From Caryophanales bacterium UBA6865 (GTDB lineage Bacteria; Bacillota_I; Bacilli_A; RFN20; CAG-826): a stretch of DNA of 64,000 nt. The stretch lies in NCBI GenBank assembly GCA_002449265.1, contig DKCV01000021.1:62001-126000 (forward strand). The letters run 5' to 3'. A program made the translations under genes and the position numbers. Under the pieces are notes generated by a model. That model searched no databases, was not told the DNA's origin, and saw only the letters and a list, made by a program, of their open reading frames with translations. Positions 26,743-36,026 of the stretch are shown here, piece by piece. The first letter of the stretch is position 1. Each line of letters starts with the position of its first letter.

Positions 26743-28118
26743 GGAATACTTGCTAGTTTCTTTTGTAAGGAAGCCACTGAGCCGTTTCCATCCAAAATGA
26801 GGGAGGCGGCTTTTTTTGCTTCTTTCCTAGGGAAGGATTCATTCATTTTTAAAGAAGAAGCAACATCTTTCCCCCGTTTTAATAAGCGTTCCGTCTGAGT
26901 TTCTTTATTCGCTTCGATATAAATGATTAAGTCGCATTCCTTTTCTAAGGGGGAACCGATTAATAAAGGCACATCCAAAAGGATTCTTTCGGCAGTACTA
27001 TGATGGATTTCATTTTCAATTTCTTCAAAAACTTTCGGCCAAACTAGTTTTTCTAGCAGCGTTTTTTTATTTACGTCTTTTGCGATTTCTTTTCGACAAT
27101 AATCGCGATTTAGGCCAAGAGTATTTATGGCTTCTTTTCCAAAAATCTTTTTAACACCTTTAAGGATGGATTTTTCTTTATACAAAGAAGCGACAATTTT
27201 GTCGGCGTCGATATGCTCATACCCTTTCTTTTCTAAATATTTCGAAACCTCGCTTTTTCCACTTGCGATAGGGCCAGTTACGCCGACGATCAAAGGATGA
27301 TCACCCTTTTGACAAAGTGGGCAATATGTTGTTCCTCGCCCATTAATCACAATACGTTTTAAAGGGAAAGAACACCTAGGACAAGGGGATTTATATTTGC
27401 CATAGACGAGAAGCTCGTTTTGCATTAATCCGCTTACACCTTCTTTTGGATGATAGCTTTTTATTGTGCTACCACCTTCTTTTATGGCCAAAGTTAAAAT
27501 TCTTCTAGATTCTTTTAAAATAGACGATATTTCTTCTTCAGATAAAGCATTGGCCTTTTTTAGCGGATTTATCCGAGCGGCAAATAACGTTTCATCAGTA
27601 TAGATATTTCCGATTCCTGAAATAATATGCTGGTCCATGATAGCTTCTTTAACGGGGCGATGTGTTTTTTGTAGCGACTTTTCTAATTCATCTAAGGAAA
27701 TAGAAAACGGGTCTAACGCTAGTGAAGATAGTGGTGGAAAAGTAAACAAATCTTTTTCGTAGCGGAATTCAATCGTTCCGAATGTTCTTACGTCGTTATA
27801 GCGGAGGGTTTTCCCACTATGAAATTCATAACGCATGATATCGTGAGGAAACTGATTTTCTTCGATATTTCCTTCAAAATATTTGCCTTCCATTCTTAGA
27901 TGGGAGATGATTGCCTTTTCGTGAGTAAGATGAAAAATAAGGTATTTTCCAAGGCGAGAAACACCAGTAAATGTTTCGCCGATCAAAGAAGATACGAAAT
28001 AATTTGCATCATTTAGGATGTTTTTCTGACGGTAGATTTTTATTGAAGAGATTGTTTCTCCTTTTACAATCGGGTCCAAAATCCGTCTTACTGTTTCTAC
28101 TTCAGGGAGTTCTGGCAT
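26733..28118 (-). CDS. mutM-coaE: Fused formamidopyrimidine-DNA glycosylase and dephospho-CoA kinase
   Basis: 461 residues in one uninterrupted frame. Residues 1-273 are MutM/Fpg: catalytic Pro2-Glu3 in MPELPEVETV, Lys58, the helix-two-turn-helix GIGNIYTDE (168-176), and a zinc finger with Cys246, Cys249, Cys266, Cys269. Residues about 277-461 are CoaE: P-loop GPIASGKS (282-289), HIDADKIV, and the lid arginines. MutM removes 8-oxoguanine; CoaE phosphorylates dephospho-CoA. In most Firmicutes these are two adjacent genes downstream of polA; here the stop between them is gone. It abuts the polA stop with no gap. Confidence 0.93.
   Translation of the reverse strand: MPELPEVETVRRILDPIVKGETISSIKIYRQKNILNDANYFVSSLIGETFTGVSRLGKYLIFHLTHEKAIISHLRMEGKYFEGNIEENQFPHDIMRYEFHSGKTLRYNDVRTFGTIEFRYEKDLFTFPPLSSLALDPFSISLDELEKSLQKTHRPVKEAIMDQHIISGIGNIYTDETLFAARINPLKKANALSEEEISSILKESRRILTLAIKEGGSTIKSYHPKEGVSGLMQNELLVYGKYKSPCPRCSFPLKRIVINGRGTTYCPLCQKGDHPLIVGVTGPIASGKSEVSKYLEKKGYEHIDADKIVASLYKEKSILKGVKKIFGKEAINTLGLNRDYCRKEIAKDVNKKTLLEKLVWPKVFEEIENEIHHSTAERILLDVPLLIGSPLEKECDLIIYIEANKETQTERLLKRGKDVASSLKMNESFPRKEAKKAASLILDGNGSVASLQKKLASIPYL
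26780..26818 (+). terminator. dnaBI terminator inside the coaE coding region
   Basis: Stem AGCCGTTTCC (26780-26789) pairs with GGAGGCGGCT (26802-26811), partly by G-T, followed by seven Ts. It is oriented for dnaB-dnaI and lies within the 3' part of the opposite-strand mutM::coaE gene. Confidence 0.8.
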
Positions 28119-30731
28119 TTATTTCGCCTCATACCAATTTTTGCCGATGCCGACTTCCGCTGTCAACTTTACGGGCAGTTTTACTGCGTTTTCCATAATA
28201 TCTTTGATTTCTATTTTGACTCGCTCTAATTCGTTAGAAGGCACTTCAAAAATAAGTTCGTCATGGATTTGAAGCACCATCTTGGTCGCAAGGCGATTCT
28301 CGCTTAAGTAACGATCGATTTTCACCATCGCGATTTTGATTAAATCCGCGGCGCTTCCTTGGACAGGCGCATTTAAAGCAGCACGGCGAGCAGCTTCTCG
28401 CTTAATGAAATTCGGATCATTAATATCTCTTAAGTAGCGGCGTCTACCAAACATCGTGGTTACGTAGCCTTGTGTAGAAGCTTCATGAGTGATTTTATCG
28501 AGAAAGGCTTTTACTTCTGGATAAGAAGAATAAAAGGATTCGATGATGCGTCTAGCTTCTTTTGGGGAATCCCCGATTTGCTGTGACAAGCCGAAATCGC
28601 TTGTTCCATAAATAATCGCAAAGTTAACGGCTTTCGCACGTCTTCTTTCTAAAGGAGTGATATCTTCATGTCCAAAGATGCGGCGGGCGGTTTCCGTATG
28701 AACATCATGGCCTTCATTAAACACCTTGATATAGGATTTACATCCGCTTAAGGCCGCTAGAAGGCGAAGTTCAATTTGTCCATAGTCAAGCGACATAAGG
28801 TAGACGGAAGGGTCATCATAATAGAAGGCATTACGAATTTGCTTTCCTTCTTCATCGCGTGCCGAAATGTTTTGCAAGTTAGGGGAGGAAGAAGACAAAC
28901 GTCCAGTAGAAGTTTGAGCTTGATTGAAATAACTATGGATTTTGCCATCTGCTTTAATATGTGGAATCAATCCATCAATATATGTTCCGAGCAATTTTGC
29001 GTATTTTCGGTATTCTAAAATCCAAGGAATGATTGGGGAATCGTCATAGATATTCATCAAATCATCGATAGAGGTGCCAGCATTTTTCGCGTGTGGCAAA
29101 TTCATGACCTCATAAAGGATGTGAGCGATTTGCTTTGGAGAATTAATGTTAAATTTTTCCCCGGCGATTTGATAGATTTCATCTTCTGCGTTTTTCTTTT
29201 TAGAGGCGAAGGTCCTACCATAATCTTCAAGTTTTTCTTGATGAAGCGGGAATCCTTCAATTTCCATTTTCGCAAGCACCTTCATTAAAGGCATCTCGAT
29301 ATCGCGATACAAGGTGTAAGCGTCAACGCTTTTGAGCGATTTTTCGACTTTTGGAAGTAAAGTAAGGGCAAAATAGGCCATTTTTCCAGTTTTTTCTATG
29401 TCCCTATTATCAGTCACGAGTAAGGACATGGTCTCTTCTTTTTTCTCACCGATATCCGCCCCAAAAGTCCCATAGATTAAGTCTGGGCGAGACGAGACGC
29501 TACTATCAAGCAAATAGCCAGCAAGCAATAAGTCTTCTTCAATGCCTTCTATTTCGATCCCTAAATTCTTTAAAGCGTAAATTGTCGCCTTCCCATCATA
29601 GACGCTCTTTTTTATTTCTTTGCTAGAAAGGCAATCTTTTAAGGCGGGGTCGTTTTTAAGGTCGCTTATCGTTTCGTAATACGTCTTTTCACTTGTTGAA
29701 ATTGCTAGACCTAGTGGCTCGACATCATGATACGAAGAGAAATCAATATCGAGAGCTAAGCCGATTTCGCTAGGAAGTTGTATATCTTTGAAACAATGGA
29801 TTTCTTCGATTGCCGGGGAAAAAGATTCGGCGTTTTCTCTTTTTAAAGAAGAAGGGAGACGTGCGAGCAATTGCTTTAATTCATATTTTTGCGAAAAAGA
29901 ATTCACGAGTGAAAAATCGTATCCAGCATAAGTTAAATCATCAATCGAAAAAGGGAGAGTAACGTCAGTTTTAATTCGTGCAAGATGATAGCTTGCTTCA
30001 CCCAGTTTTTCTCCTGCGATGATTTTTTCACCGATTTTTCCTTTGATTTGATTGGCTTTTGCTGCCTCAATTACAGAAGGAAAAGAACCATATTCTTGGA
30101 TTAATTTCGTCGCGGTTTTTTCTCCAATCCCAGGAATGCCAGGATAATTGTCGCTAGTGTCTCCACGTAAGCCTTTGAAATCGATGATTTGGGAAGGAGA
30201 TAAACCCATTTTCTCTTTTAAAACGGCTTCATCATACTCTTCCATTTTCGAGAATCCGACTTTGAGCAAGGAAACTTTGACATTGCTATCAATGAGCTGC
30301 AAATAATCGTGGTCACTTGTGTATATGGTGACTTCATACCCACGCTTGCTTGCTTCTTTAGCGACCGTCCCGCAGATATCGTCTGCTTCAATGCCATGTT
30401 CTTCGAAATAAACAATCCCTAACGCCTTACATAATTCGCGTGAAATTGGGAACTGCGGCTTTAGGTTTTCTGGGCAGGGGGCGCGGTTTGCTTTGTAATC
30501 TTTGAATTCTTCTTTTCGGAAAGTCTCTTTATCGCTATCAAAGCCGATGAATATTCCTTCACCCCCTTTAAAAGTCGCAAGAATTTTTGAAAGCATGTTC
30601 CCGAAAGCAAAGATTGCGTTAGTGGGGATACCGCTTTTTGTGCGCATTATCGAGGCGTTTTCCCCATAACTAGTCGCATAATATCCGCGAAATAATAAAC
30701 TATTTCCATCGATTACTACGAGTTTGCTCAT
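28119..30731 (-). CDS. polA: DNA polymerase I
   Basis: 870 residues. The 5'-3' exonuclease (1-290) has VVIDGNSLLFRGYYA, DADDICGT-like acidic residues and the GDTSDNYPGIPGIG hairpin. The middle domain corresponds to the 3'-5' exonuclease, but the DxE motif is degenerate (LALDIDFSS), as in proofreading-less Bacillus enzymes. The polymerase domain has motif A DYGQIELRLLAAL, the O-helix RRAKAVNFAIIYG and motif C QIHDELIFEVP. The usual Gly after the O-helix Phe is Ala here. It processes Okazaki fragments and repair gaps. It starts three bases after dnaE. Confidence 0.95.
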   Translation of the reverse strand: MSKLVVIDGNSLLFRGYYATSYGENASIMRTKSGIPTNAIFAFGNMLSKILATFKGGEGIFIGFDSDKETFRKEEFKDYKANRAPCPENLKPQFPISRELCKALGIVYFEEHGIEADDICGTVAKEASKRGYEVTIYTSDHDYLQLIDSNVKVSLLKVGFSKMEEYDEAVLKEKMGLSPSQIIDFKGLRGDTSDNYPGIPGIGEKTATKLIQEYGSFPSVIEAAKANQIKGKIGEKIIAGEKLGEASYHLARIKTDVTLPFSIDDLTYAGYDFSLVNSFSQKYELKQLLARLPSSLKRENAESFSPAIEEIHCFKDIQLPSEIGLALDIDFSSYHDVEPLGLAISTSEKTYYETISDLKNDPALKDCLSSKEIKKSVYDGKATIYALKNLGIEIEGIEEDLLLAGYLLDSSVSSRPDLIYGTFGADIGEKKEETMSLLVTDNRDIEKTGKMAYFALTLLPKVEKSLKSVDAYTLYRDIEMPLMKVLAKMEIEGFPLHQEKLEDYGRTFASKKKNAEDEIYQIAGEKFNINSPKQIAHILYEVMNLPHAKNAGTSIDDLMNIYDDSPIIPWILEYRKYAKLLGTYIDGLIPHIKADGKIHSYFNQAQTSTGRLSSSSPNLQNISARDEEGKQIRNAFYYDDPSVYLMSLDYGQIELRLLAALSGCKSYIKVFNEGHDVHTETARRIFGHEDITPLERRRAKAVNFAIIYGTSDFGLSQQIGDSPKEARRIIESFYSSYPEVKAFLDKITHEASTQGYVTTMFGRRRYLRDINDPNFIKREAARRAALNAPVQGSAADLIKIAMVKIDRYLSENRLATKMVLQIHDELIFEVPSNELERVKIEIKDIMENAVKLPVKLTAEVGIGKNWYEAK

Positions 30732-30734
30732 ATT

Positions 30735-33700
30735 CTATTCTCCTAAAGGTGTGATTTTATTGGCTAAGAAAGTATCTTCTCTACGATTATCTTTCTTGCC
30801 TTCAATTAAGATGATATTTCCCTCTTTTAAATATGGGAATGAAGCGCTATATACTTCCTGGAACAAAGTGAAGGAAGCCTTTGAAACATCATCATAAACT
30901 TCTAAGAAACACATTTGGTTTCCTTTTTTCGTCGTGATGAGACGAATTCCTCCAATAATTCCAGCAGTCGTGAAATAATTTTCTTCAGTGATTTTTAAAA
31001 GGGGAATTGCGTTTTTCGTTTCGAGCTCTTTACGATAAAAATCAAGTGGGGAAGCGCTGACCATCATGCCAAGCGCTTCATATTCTGCATCTAGATTATC
31101 ACGAACATTATCTTCAACTTTCACTAATGATGGTTTTTCAATATCTAAACTAATCAAGGAATTATCGGAAGAATCCCCCATCATTTCGGCATATTTGATA
31201 TAGCGGTATGCGCTAGCCCTCATACTTGCGCGACTACTTGAGAACTCGTCTAATGTTCCAGCGTCCACTAGTCGGATGAATGTGACGAGATTTAGCCCAA
31301 AACGCTTTGTCCGCTTTGCAAAATCAGCTAGATCTTTAAATTTCCCGTTTTCGATTCTGTCATCTAATAGTTGTGTAAGGAAATTTCCTTGAACCCCTTT
31401 GATTGTGTTTAATGGCAATAGTAGACTATTCCCTTCGATTTGATAAAGAGTAGAAGAATTGTTTACGCTTGGAACTTTCAATTGGATTCCTCGTTCTTTT
31501 AATTCGGGGACCGTATTGAGAAATTTTTGATCCCCGACGCTCATGGAATCAAGAATCGCGCAATAAAATTCGATGGGGTAATGCTTTTTTAAATAAGCCA
31601 TTTGGCAAGTGATTACGCCATAGCTTACGGCGTGAGCTTTATTAAAACCATAGTTTGCGAATCGTTCTATGAGAGAAAACAAGTCATTCGCAAGCTTTTC
31701 GTTTCGTCCACTTTTTAAGCACCCATCGATGAATTTTCCTTTCAAAGAATGAAGTTTTGACGAATCTTTTTTTGATATTGCGCGGCGAAATAAATCCGCT
31801 TCTCCAAAAGAAAATCCGGCCACTTTTTGGGTGATTTGCATGATTTGCTCTTGATAGACGATAATGCCATATGTAGAAGAAAGTATTGGTTCTAAAGCCG
31901 GGTCTAGGTAATAAATTTTCTCTTTACCTTTCTTTCGTCTTGCATATAAAGGAATCGATTCCATTGGTCCAGGTCGAAATAGCGCTTCTAAAGCGGTGAT
32001 ATCTTCAAACGTTGCGGGTTCTAATTCCTTAATCGCTCTTCTCATTCCAGGGCTTTCCATTTGGAATATCCCCATGGTTTTCCCTTCTTTTATGAGGGCA
32101 ATTGCCTCTTTGTCGTTATAGGGGAGAGTCGCGAATTCAAGGTGCTTGTGTTCGTATTTCTCGATTAAGCGCAACGTTAAATCAATCGTGGAAAGGTTTG
32201 TTAAACCGAGTAAGTCCATTTTAAGGAACCCTTGTTCCTCTAAGTAGTCTTTCTCTAAACAAGCAACATAACCAATTCCGCCTTCGTCTTTGATTGGAAT
32301 GACATTGGTTAAAGGCTCGTTATTTAAAATAATCCCAGCCGCGTGCAAACCCGCTTGGCGGGGTAATCCTTCGATTTTAGATGCGAGAGAAACGATTTCT
32401 AAGTAATAAGGATCACTATCGATGAGTTTTTTAAATTCGGGAGAGTATCGATAATCTTGACGCAGCGAGAAACGATCATTATGAATTGTCGAAATGATTA
32501 ACGAGATTTCACGGTCTTCATAATCGTAAACGCGTCCAATGTCTCGTAAGGCTTCTTTGGCTCCGATTGTCTGCGTCGCTAGGACGTGACTTACGCGCTC
32601 CTTACCATATTTCTTTTGTAAATACGAAATAACCAAATCACGTTTTGTGTCCATAAAATCTACGTCAATATCTGGCATTGATTTTCTTTCTGGATTTAAA
32701 AAACGTTCGAATAAAAGGCCATTTTTGAGTGGATCAATGGTAGAAATATCTAAAGAGAAAGAAACTAAACTCGCTGGACCTGAACCTCTACCTGGGCCTA
32801 CTAGGATATTATGTGTTTTTGCGAATTTCACATAATCGCTTACGACTAAGAAATAGTCCGCGTAACCCATTTCATTGATGATTTTTAATTCGTAATCGAG
32901 GCGAGAAAAATAATCATTCGAGGGTAGAGGAATCTTTTCTTTTAAGCCTTCTAGCGATAATTTCTTTAAGTATTCTTCGCTTGTTAAGCCTTCTACATTT
33001 TCGTAATGAATTAATGTTCCTCTTTTTTGAACGAAAGAGAAATCGCAACTTTTTGTAAGTTCTTCTGTCGCAAGAATTTCGCTTTCTTCATAATAGGAAT
33101 CAATCGCATTTTGGTCTAAAAAATGTGCGTCACCATTTTGTGTCTTTGTCGTTATTTTTTCGCGAGAATCGATTGCTTTTGTAATCGTAGTCACAATCGC
33201 ATCATTTTCCTTTTCATAAGCAATAAAGGGAAAAGCGATCGTGCGATAAGGGTAAGTCTTGACAAAATTTCGCAAGAATGAAATGAAATCGCTATTTTTT
33301 GGACAATAAGGTATCCCCAAATAAAGATTCGAGAAGTCATGAAAAAAATAGGATAAACGTTCCGCGATTTCTTGTTCGCTCTTCTCTTTGTAGTCACGAT
33401 AAAGAAATGTTGTCTCGCTATTAAGGATGAATGCTAAGCCATCTTGATGAGATTTTAAAAAGTCTAAAGCAAGTTCCCCTTTGGAGGCCAAAAAACTGAT
33501 TTTTAATAAATTTCGATACCCTTCTTCGTTCTTAACAAACGCACTGATTGTTCCTTCTAGAACCTCACAATCCATGAGATAAAAAGGAGCGACACCATTT
33601 GCTTTGCATGATTCGGTGAATGGAGCGTATCCACTTAGGGAGGAAACATCGCAAATGCCAACGGATTGATAACCGTATTTTTTTGCCAAAAGAGGTATTT

Positions 33701-33767
33701 TTTTAGCGACGAGCCCACTTCTAAGGAAGGAGAACCCACTATAAAGATGGAGGGGAATAAATGACAT
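30735..33767 (-). CDS. dnaE: DNA polymerase III alpha subunit, DnaE type
   Basis: 1010 residues from the ATG at 33767 (MSFIPLHLYSGFS...), which aligns with the DnaE N-terminus; the extra upstream codons begin with a TTG. The N-terminal PHP domain lacks part of the metal-binding set (LHLYS in place of LHxHS). The catalytic palm has MPDIDVDFMDTKRD. FRPGPMESIP and FNKAHAVSYGVI follow, then a tandem HhH and an OB domain at the C-terminus. No PolC-type exonuclease is present. This is the DnaE class that in Firmicutes works beside PolC on the lagging strand or in primer extension; PolC is not in the window. It is 61 bases downstream of nrnA. Confidence 0.95.
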   Translation of the reverse strand: MSFIPLHLYSGFSFLRSGLVAKKIPLLAKKYGYQSVGICDVSSLSGYAPFTESCKANGVAPFYLMDCEVLEGTISAFVKNEEGYRNLLKISFLASKGELALDFLKSHQDGLAFILNSETTFLYRDYKEKSEQEIAERLSYFFHDFSNLYLGIPYCPKNSDFISFLRNFVKTYPYRTIAFPFIAYEKENDAIVTTITKAIDSREKITTKTQNGDAHFLDQNAIDSYYEESEILATEELTKSCDFSFVQKRGTLIHYENVEGLTSEEYLKKLSLEGLKEKIPLPSNDYFSRLDYELKIINEMGYADYFLVVSDYVKFAKTHNILVGPGRGSGPASLVSFSLDISTIDPLKNGLLFERFLNPERKSMPDIDVDFMDTKRDLVISYLQKKYGKERVSHVLATQTIGAKEALRDIGRVYDYEDREISLIISTIHNDRFSLRQDYRYSPEFKKLIDSDPYYLEIVSLASKIEGLPRQAGLHAAGIILNNEPLTNVIPIKDEGGIGYVACLEKDYLEEQGFLKMDLLGLTNLSTIDLTLRLIEKYEHKHLEFATLPYNDKEAIALIKEGKTMGIFQMESPGMRRAIKELEPATFEDITALEALFRPGPMESIPLYARRKKGKEKIYYLDPALEPILSSTYGIIVYQEQIMQITQKVAGFSFGEADLFRRAISKKDSSKLHSLKGKFIDGCLKSGRNEKLANDLFSLIERFANYGFNKAHAVSYGVITCQMAYLKKHYPIEFYCAILDSMSVGDQKFLNTVPELKERGIQLKVPSVNNSSTLYQIEGNSLLLPLNTIKGVQGNFLTQLLDDRIENGKFKDLADFAKRTKRFGLNLVTFIRLVDAGTLDEFSSSRASMRASAYRYIKYAEMMGDSSDNSLISLDIEKPSLVKVEDNVRDNLDAEYEALGMMVSASPLDFYRKELETKNAIPLLKITEENYFTTAGIIGGIRLITTKKGNQMCFLEVYDDVSKASFTLFQEVYSASFPYLKEGNIILIEGKKDNRREDTFLANKITPLGE

Positions 33768-33828
33768 ATTCTTAGTATAATCCAAAAACGATTTTCTTTG
33801 GGAGTGACATAAGATTTTCCAAAGCCGA

Positions 33829-34827
33829 TTAAGCAAACATCGCGTCTAAATCACGAATAAAAGAATCAAGCTCATCGAGAGATTTTATTTTAGCCCCACT
33901 TGCTTGAGCGTGTCCGCCACCATGATATTTCATTGCGATAGGGGAGATGTCTTCTTTTTTGCTGCGAATGGATATTCTCCAGCAGTAATCTTTCGGATTT
34001 GGGTCTTCCGTTATTGAGCACCAAGCATTAATACCTTGGATGTTTGAAAAAAGGTTGATATTATCCTTTCCTTGTTCTGTCACAATGCCAAGTTCTTCTT
34101 GAACTTTGCTAGGCAAGACGTAATAAGCAATACCGTGCTTGCTCACTGTAAAGTGATTCAAAATATAAGCTGTTACTTTCAAGTCATCGATTTTCTTTTC
34201 ATACATCGAAAGATAAATTTCATTGATGTTGATACCGGTTTCCAATAAAGCCATCGCACAAGCGAATGTTTTATCTGTGGTGCTACTATATTGGAAACGG
34301 CCGCTATCACCAACGATACCAATGTATAAATAACGGGCGGCTTCTTTTGATAGTTGCTTTTTGGGCCACGTCAATAAAAACGTCGAAACGAGTTCTGCAG
34401 CCGCGGCACTTTCCGTATCAAGTAGCGCATATTTGGCGATTTCTTTTTTGCAGGGGTGATGATCGATTTTGCAAATGCAACTCGCTTTCGTGTATCGAGG
34501 ATCGGCAATTCGTTCATGGTCGCCTACATCTAGAACAATCGCCAAAAAAGGCTCCGAAAACCAAGAATCGTTTAAACGCTCGGTTTCTGGAAACAATCGA
34601 GGGGTGAATGAAACGTGGTTATCTCCCAGATAATGAATTTCTTTATTCGGGAAATTTTCCTTTAAGAAAGTGACTAGGCCCATTTGGCTGCCCATTGCGT
34701 CATAATCTGGCTTGATATGACGAAAAATAGCGATTCTATCGTATTGATTGATAGCTTTTCGGAGTGCGGAGAAAACCGCTTTATGCTCTTTTGCGTATTC
34801 TTTCAAAACTTGGTTAGAGGTGCTCAT
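33829..34827 (-). CDS. nrnA: NrnA-like DHH/DHHA1 phosphoesterase
   Basis: 332 residues from the ATG at 34827, which forms an ATGA overlap with the ackA stop. Motifs of the DHH family: RHIKPDYDAMGS, VLDVGDHER, the DHH itself in KIDHHPCKK, and the DHHA1 glycine-rich GGGHAQASGA. NrnA degrades nanoRNAs and pApA or converts pAp to AMP. In Bacillus the homologue also neighbours dnaE. The first motif has Tyr between the Asps where Gly or His is common; otherwise complete. Confidence 0.9.
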   Translation of the reverse strand: MSTSNQVLKEYAKEHKAVFSALRKAINQYDRIAIFRHIKPDYDAMGSQMGLVTFLKENFPNKEIHYLGDNHVSFTPRLFPETERLNDSWFSEPFLAIVLDVGDHERIADPRYTKASCICKIDHHPCKKEIAKYALLDTESAAAAELVSTFLLTWPKKQLSKEAARYLYIGIVGDSGRFQYSSTTDKTFACAMALLETGININEIYLSMYEKKIDDLKVTAYILNHFTVSKHGIAYYVLPSKVQEELGIVTEQGKDNINLFSNIQGINAWCSITEDPNPKDYCWRISIRSKKEDISPIAMKYHGGGHAQASGAKIKSLDELDSFIRDLDAMFA

Positions 34828-36026
34828 AAAGTTCCTTCGTAAGCTTTCATACAATCACGAGCAATCATAACTTCTTCGTCTGTTGGGATGACGGCAACTT
34901 TAATTGCGCTATTTTTTGTAGAGATCAAAGCCTCTTCACCATGAAGTTCATCGTTTAATTTTTCATCGATTTCTAGGTGAAGAGCCTCTTTGACATCATC
35001 AAGAACTGCTTTACGGAAATAGCCGCTATTTTCACCAACTCCAGCGCTGAAGATAATTAAATCCGCTCCACCAAGGCGTACGAAATACGAACCAATATAA
35101 TCAGCGACTCTTCTTGCCCAAAGTTTGACGGAAGTGATGGCTCTTTCATTGCCTTCTAAGGCGGCCTTTTCAATGTCACGAGTATCATTGGAGACACCCG
35201 AAACGCCTAAGAATCCGCTCTTTTTGTTTAAGATATCGTAGAGTTCGTCTGGGCTAAGTTTGGCATTATCGCAAAGGTAATCGAATACGCTTGGATCAAT
35301 ATCGCCGCATCGGGTCCCCATCATTACGCCGCCTAGTGGTGTTAATCCCATTGATGTTGCAACGCACTTTCCATCGCGAATCGCGCATAGGGAAGCTCCT
35401 GATCCTAAGTGGCAGGAGATGATTCTAGTTCCCTTACGGTTATCTAAGAAATCTTTATTGCCTTTTATCGCTAGATAATTATGACTTGTTCCGTGTGCAC
35501 CATATCTACGGCAATCGTATTTTTCACTTAATTCATAAGGAATTGGGAATAAGTAATCCTCTTTTTCCATCGTTTGATGGAAGGCGGTATCAAATACGGC
35601 AATCGCAATCGCGTGAGGCAAAGCTTTTTTAAAAGCGTGGTAACCAACTAGATGTGCTGGCGCGTGCAAAGGGTCCAAAGGAATTAATTTGGTTACTTTT
35701 TCCTCGGTGTCATCGTTAAAATAGGCAGATTTTGAAAAGAATTTACCACCTTGTACGACACGATGACCAACAACTTTTATCTCCTCTAAATCTTTCACGA
35801 TTCCATATTCTTTTAAGGCGTTCAAGACGAGATTTACGCCGACACTATGGTCTAAAATAGGAAGAATTTTTTGAATTTTTTGCCCATTGTATTTTAAACC
35901 GAAGATGCCGTCTTCATGGCCGATTCTTTCGACATTTCCTGAACAAATTACTTTTTCTTCCGGCATTTCGTAGAGCTTATATTTTAAAGAAGAGCTCCCT
36001 GCGTTTACTGCCATGCATTTAATCAT
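34824..36026 (-). CDS. ackA: Acetate kinase
   Basis: 400 residues, standard length. Landmarks: VNAGSSSLKYKLYE at the N-terminus, RRYGAHGTSHNYLA (the catalytic His and Arg region), LGSGASLCAI, and GVGENSGYFRKAV. It makes ATP and acetate from acetyl-phosphate, the main fermentative ATP step in such organisms. It leads the minus-strand operon ackA-nrnA-dnaE-polA-mutM::coaE, an unusual coupling of fermentation and replication genes. GAGG lies nine bases before the ATG. pta is not in the window. Confidence 0.95.
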   Translation of the reverse strand: MIKCMAVNAGSSSLKYKLYEMPEEKVICSGNVERIGHEDGIFGLKYNGQKIQKILPILDHSVGVNLVLNALKEYGIVKDLEEIKVVGHRVVQGGKFFSKSAYFNDDTEEKVTKLIPLDPLHAPAHLVGYHAFKKALPHAIAIAVFDTAFHQTMEKEDYLFPIPYELSEKYDCRRYGAHGTSHNYLAIKGNKDFLDNRKGTRIISCHLGSGASLCAIRDGKCVATSMGLTPLGGVMMGTRCGDIDPSVFDYLCDNAKLSPDELYDILNKKSGFLGVSGVSNDTRDIEKAALEGNERAITSVKLWARRVADYIGSYFVRLGGADLIIFSAGVGENSGYFRKAVLDDVKEALHLEIDEKLNDELHGEEALISTKNSAIKVAVIPTDEEVMIARDCMKAYEGTL

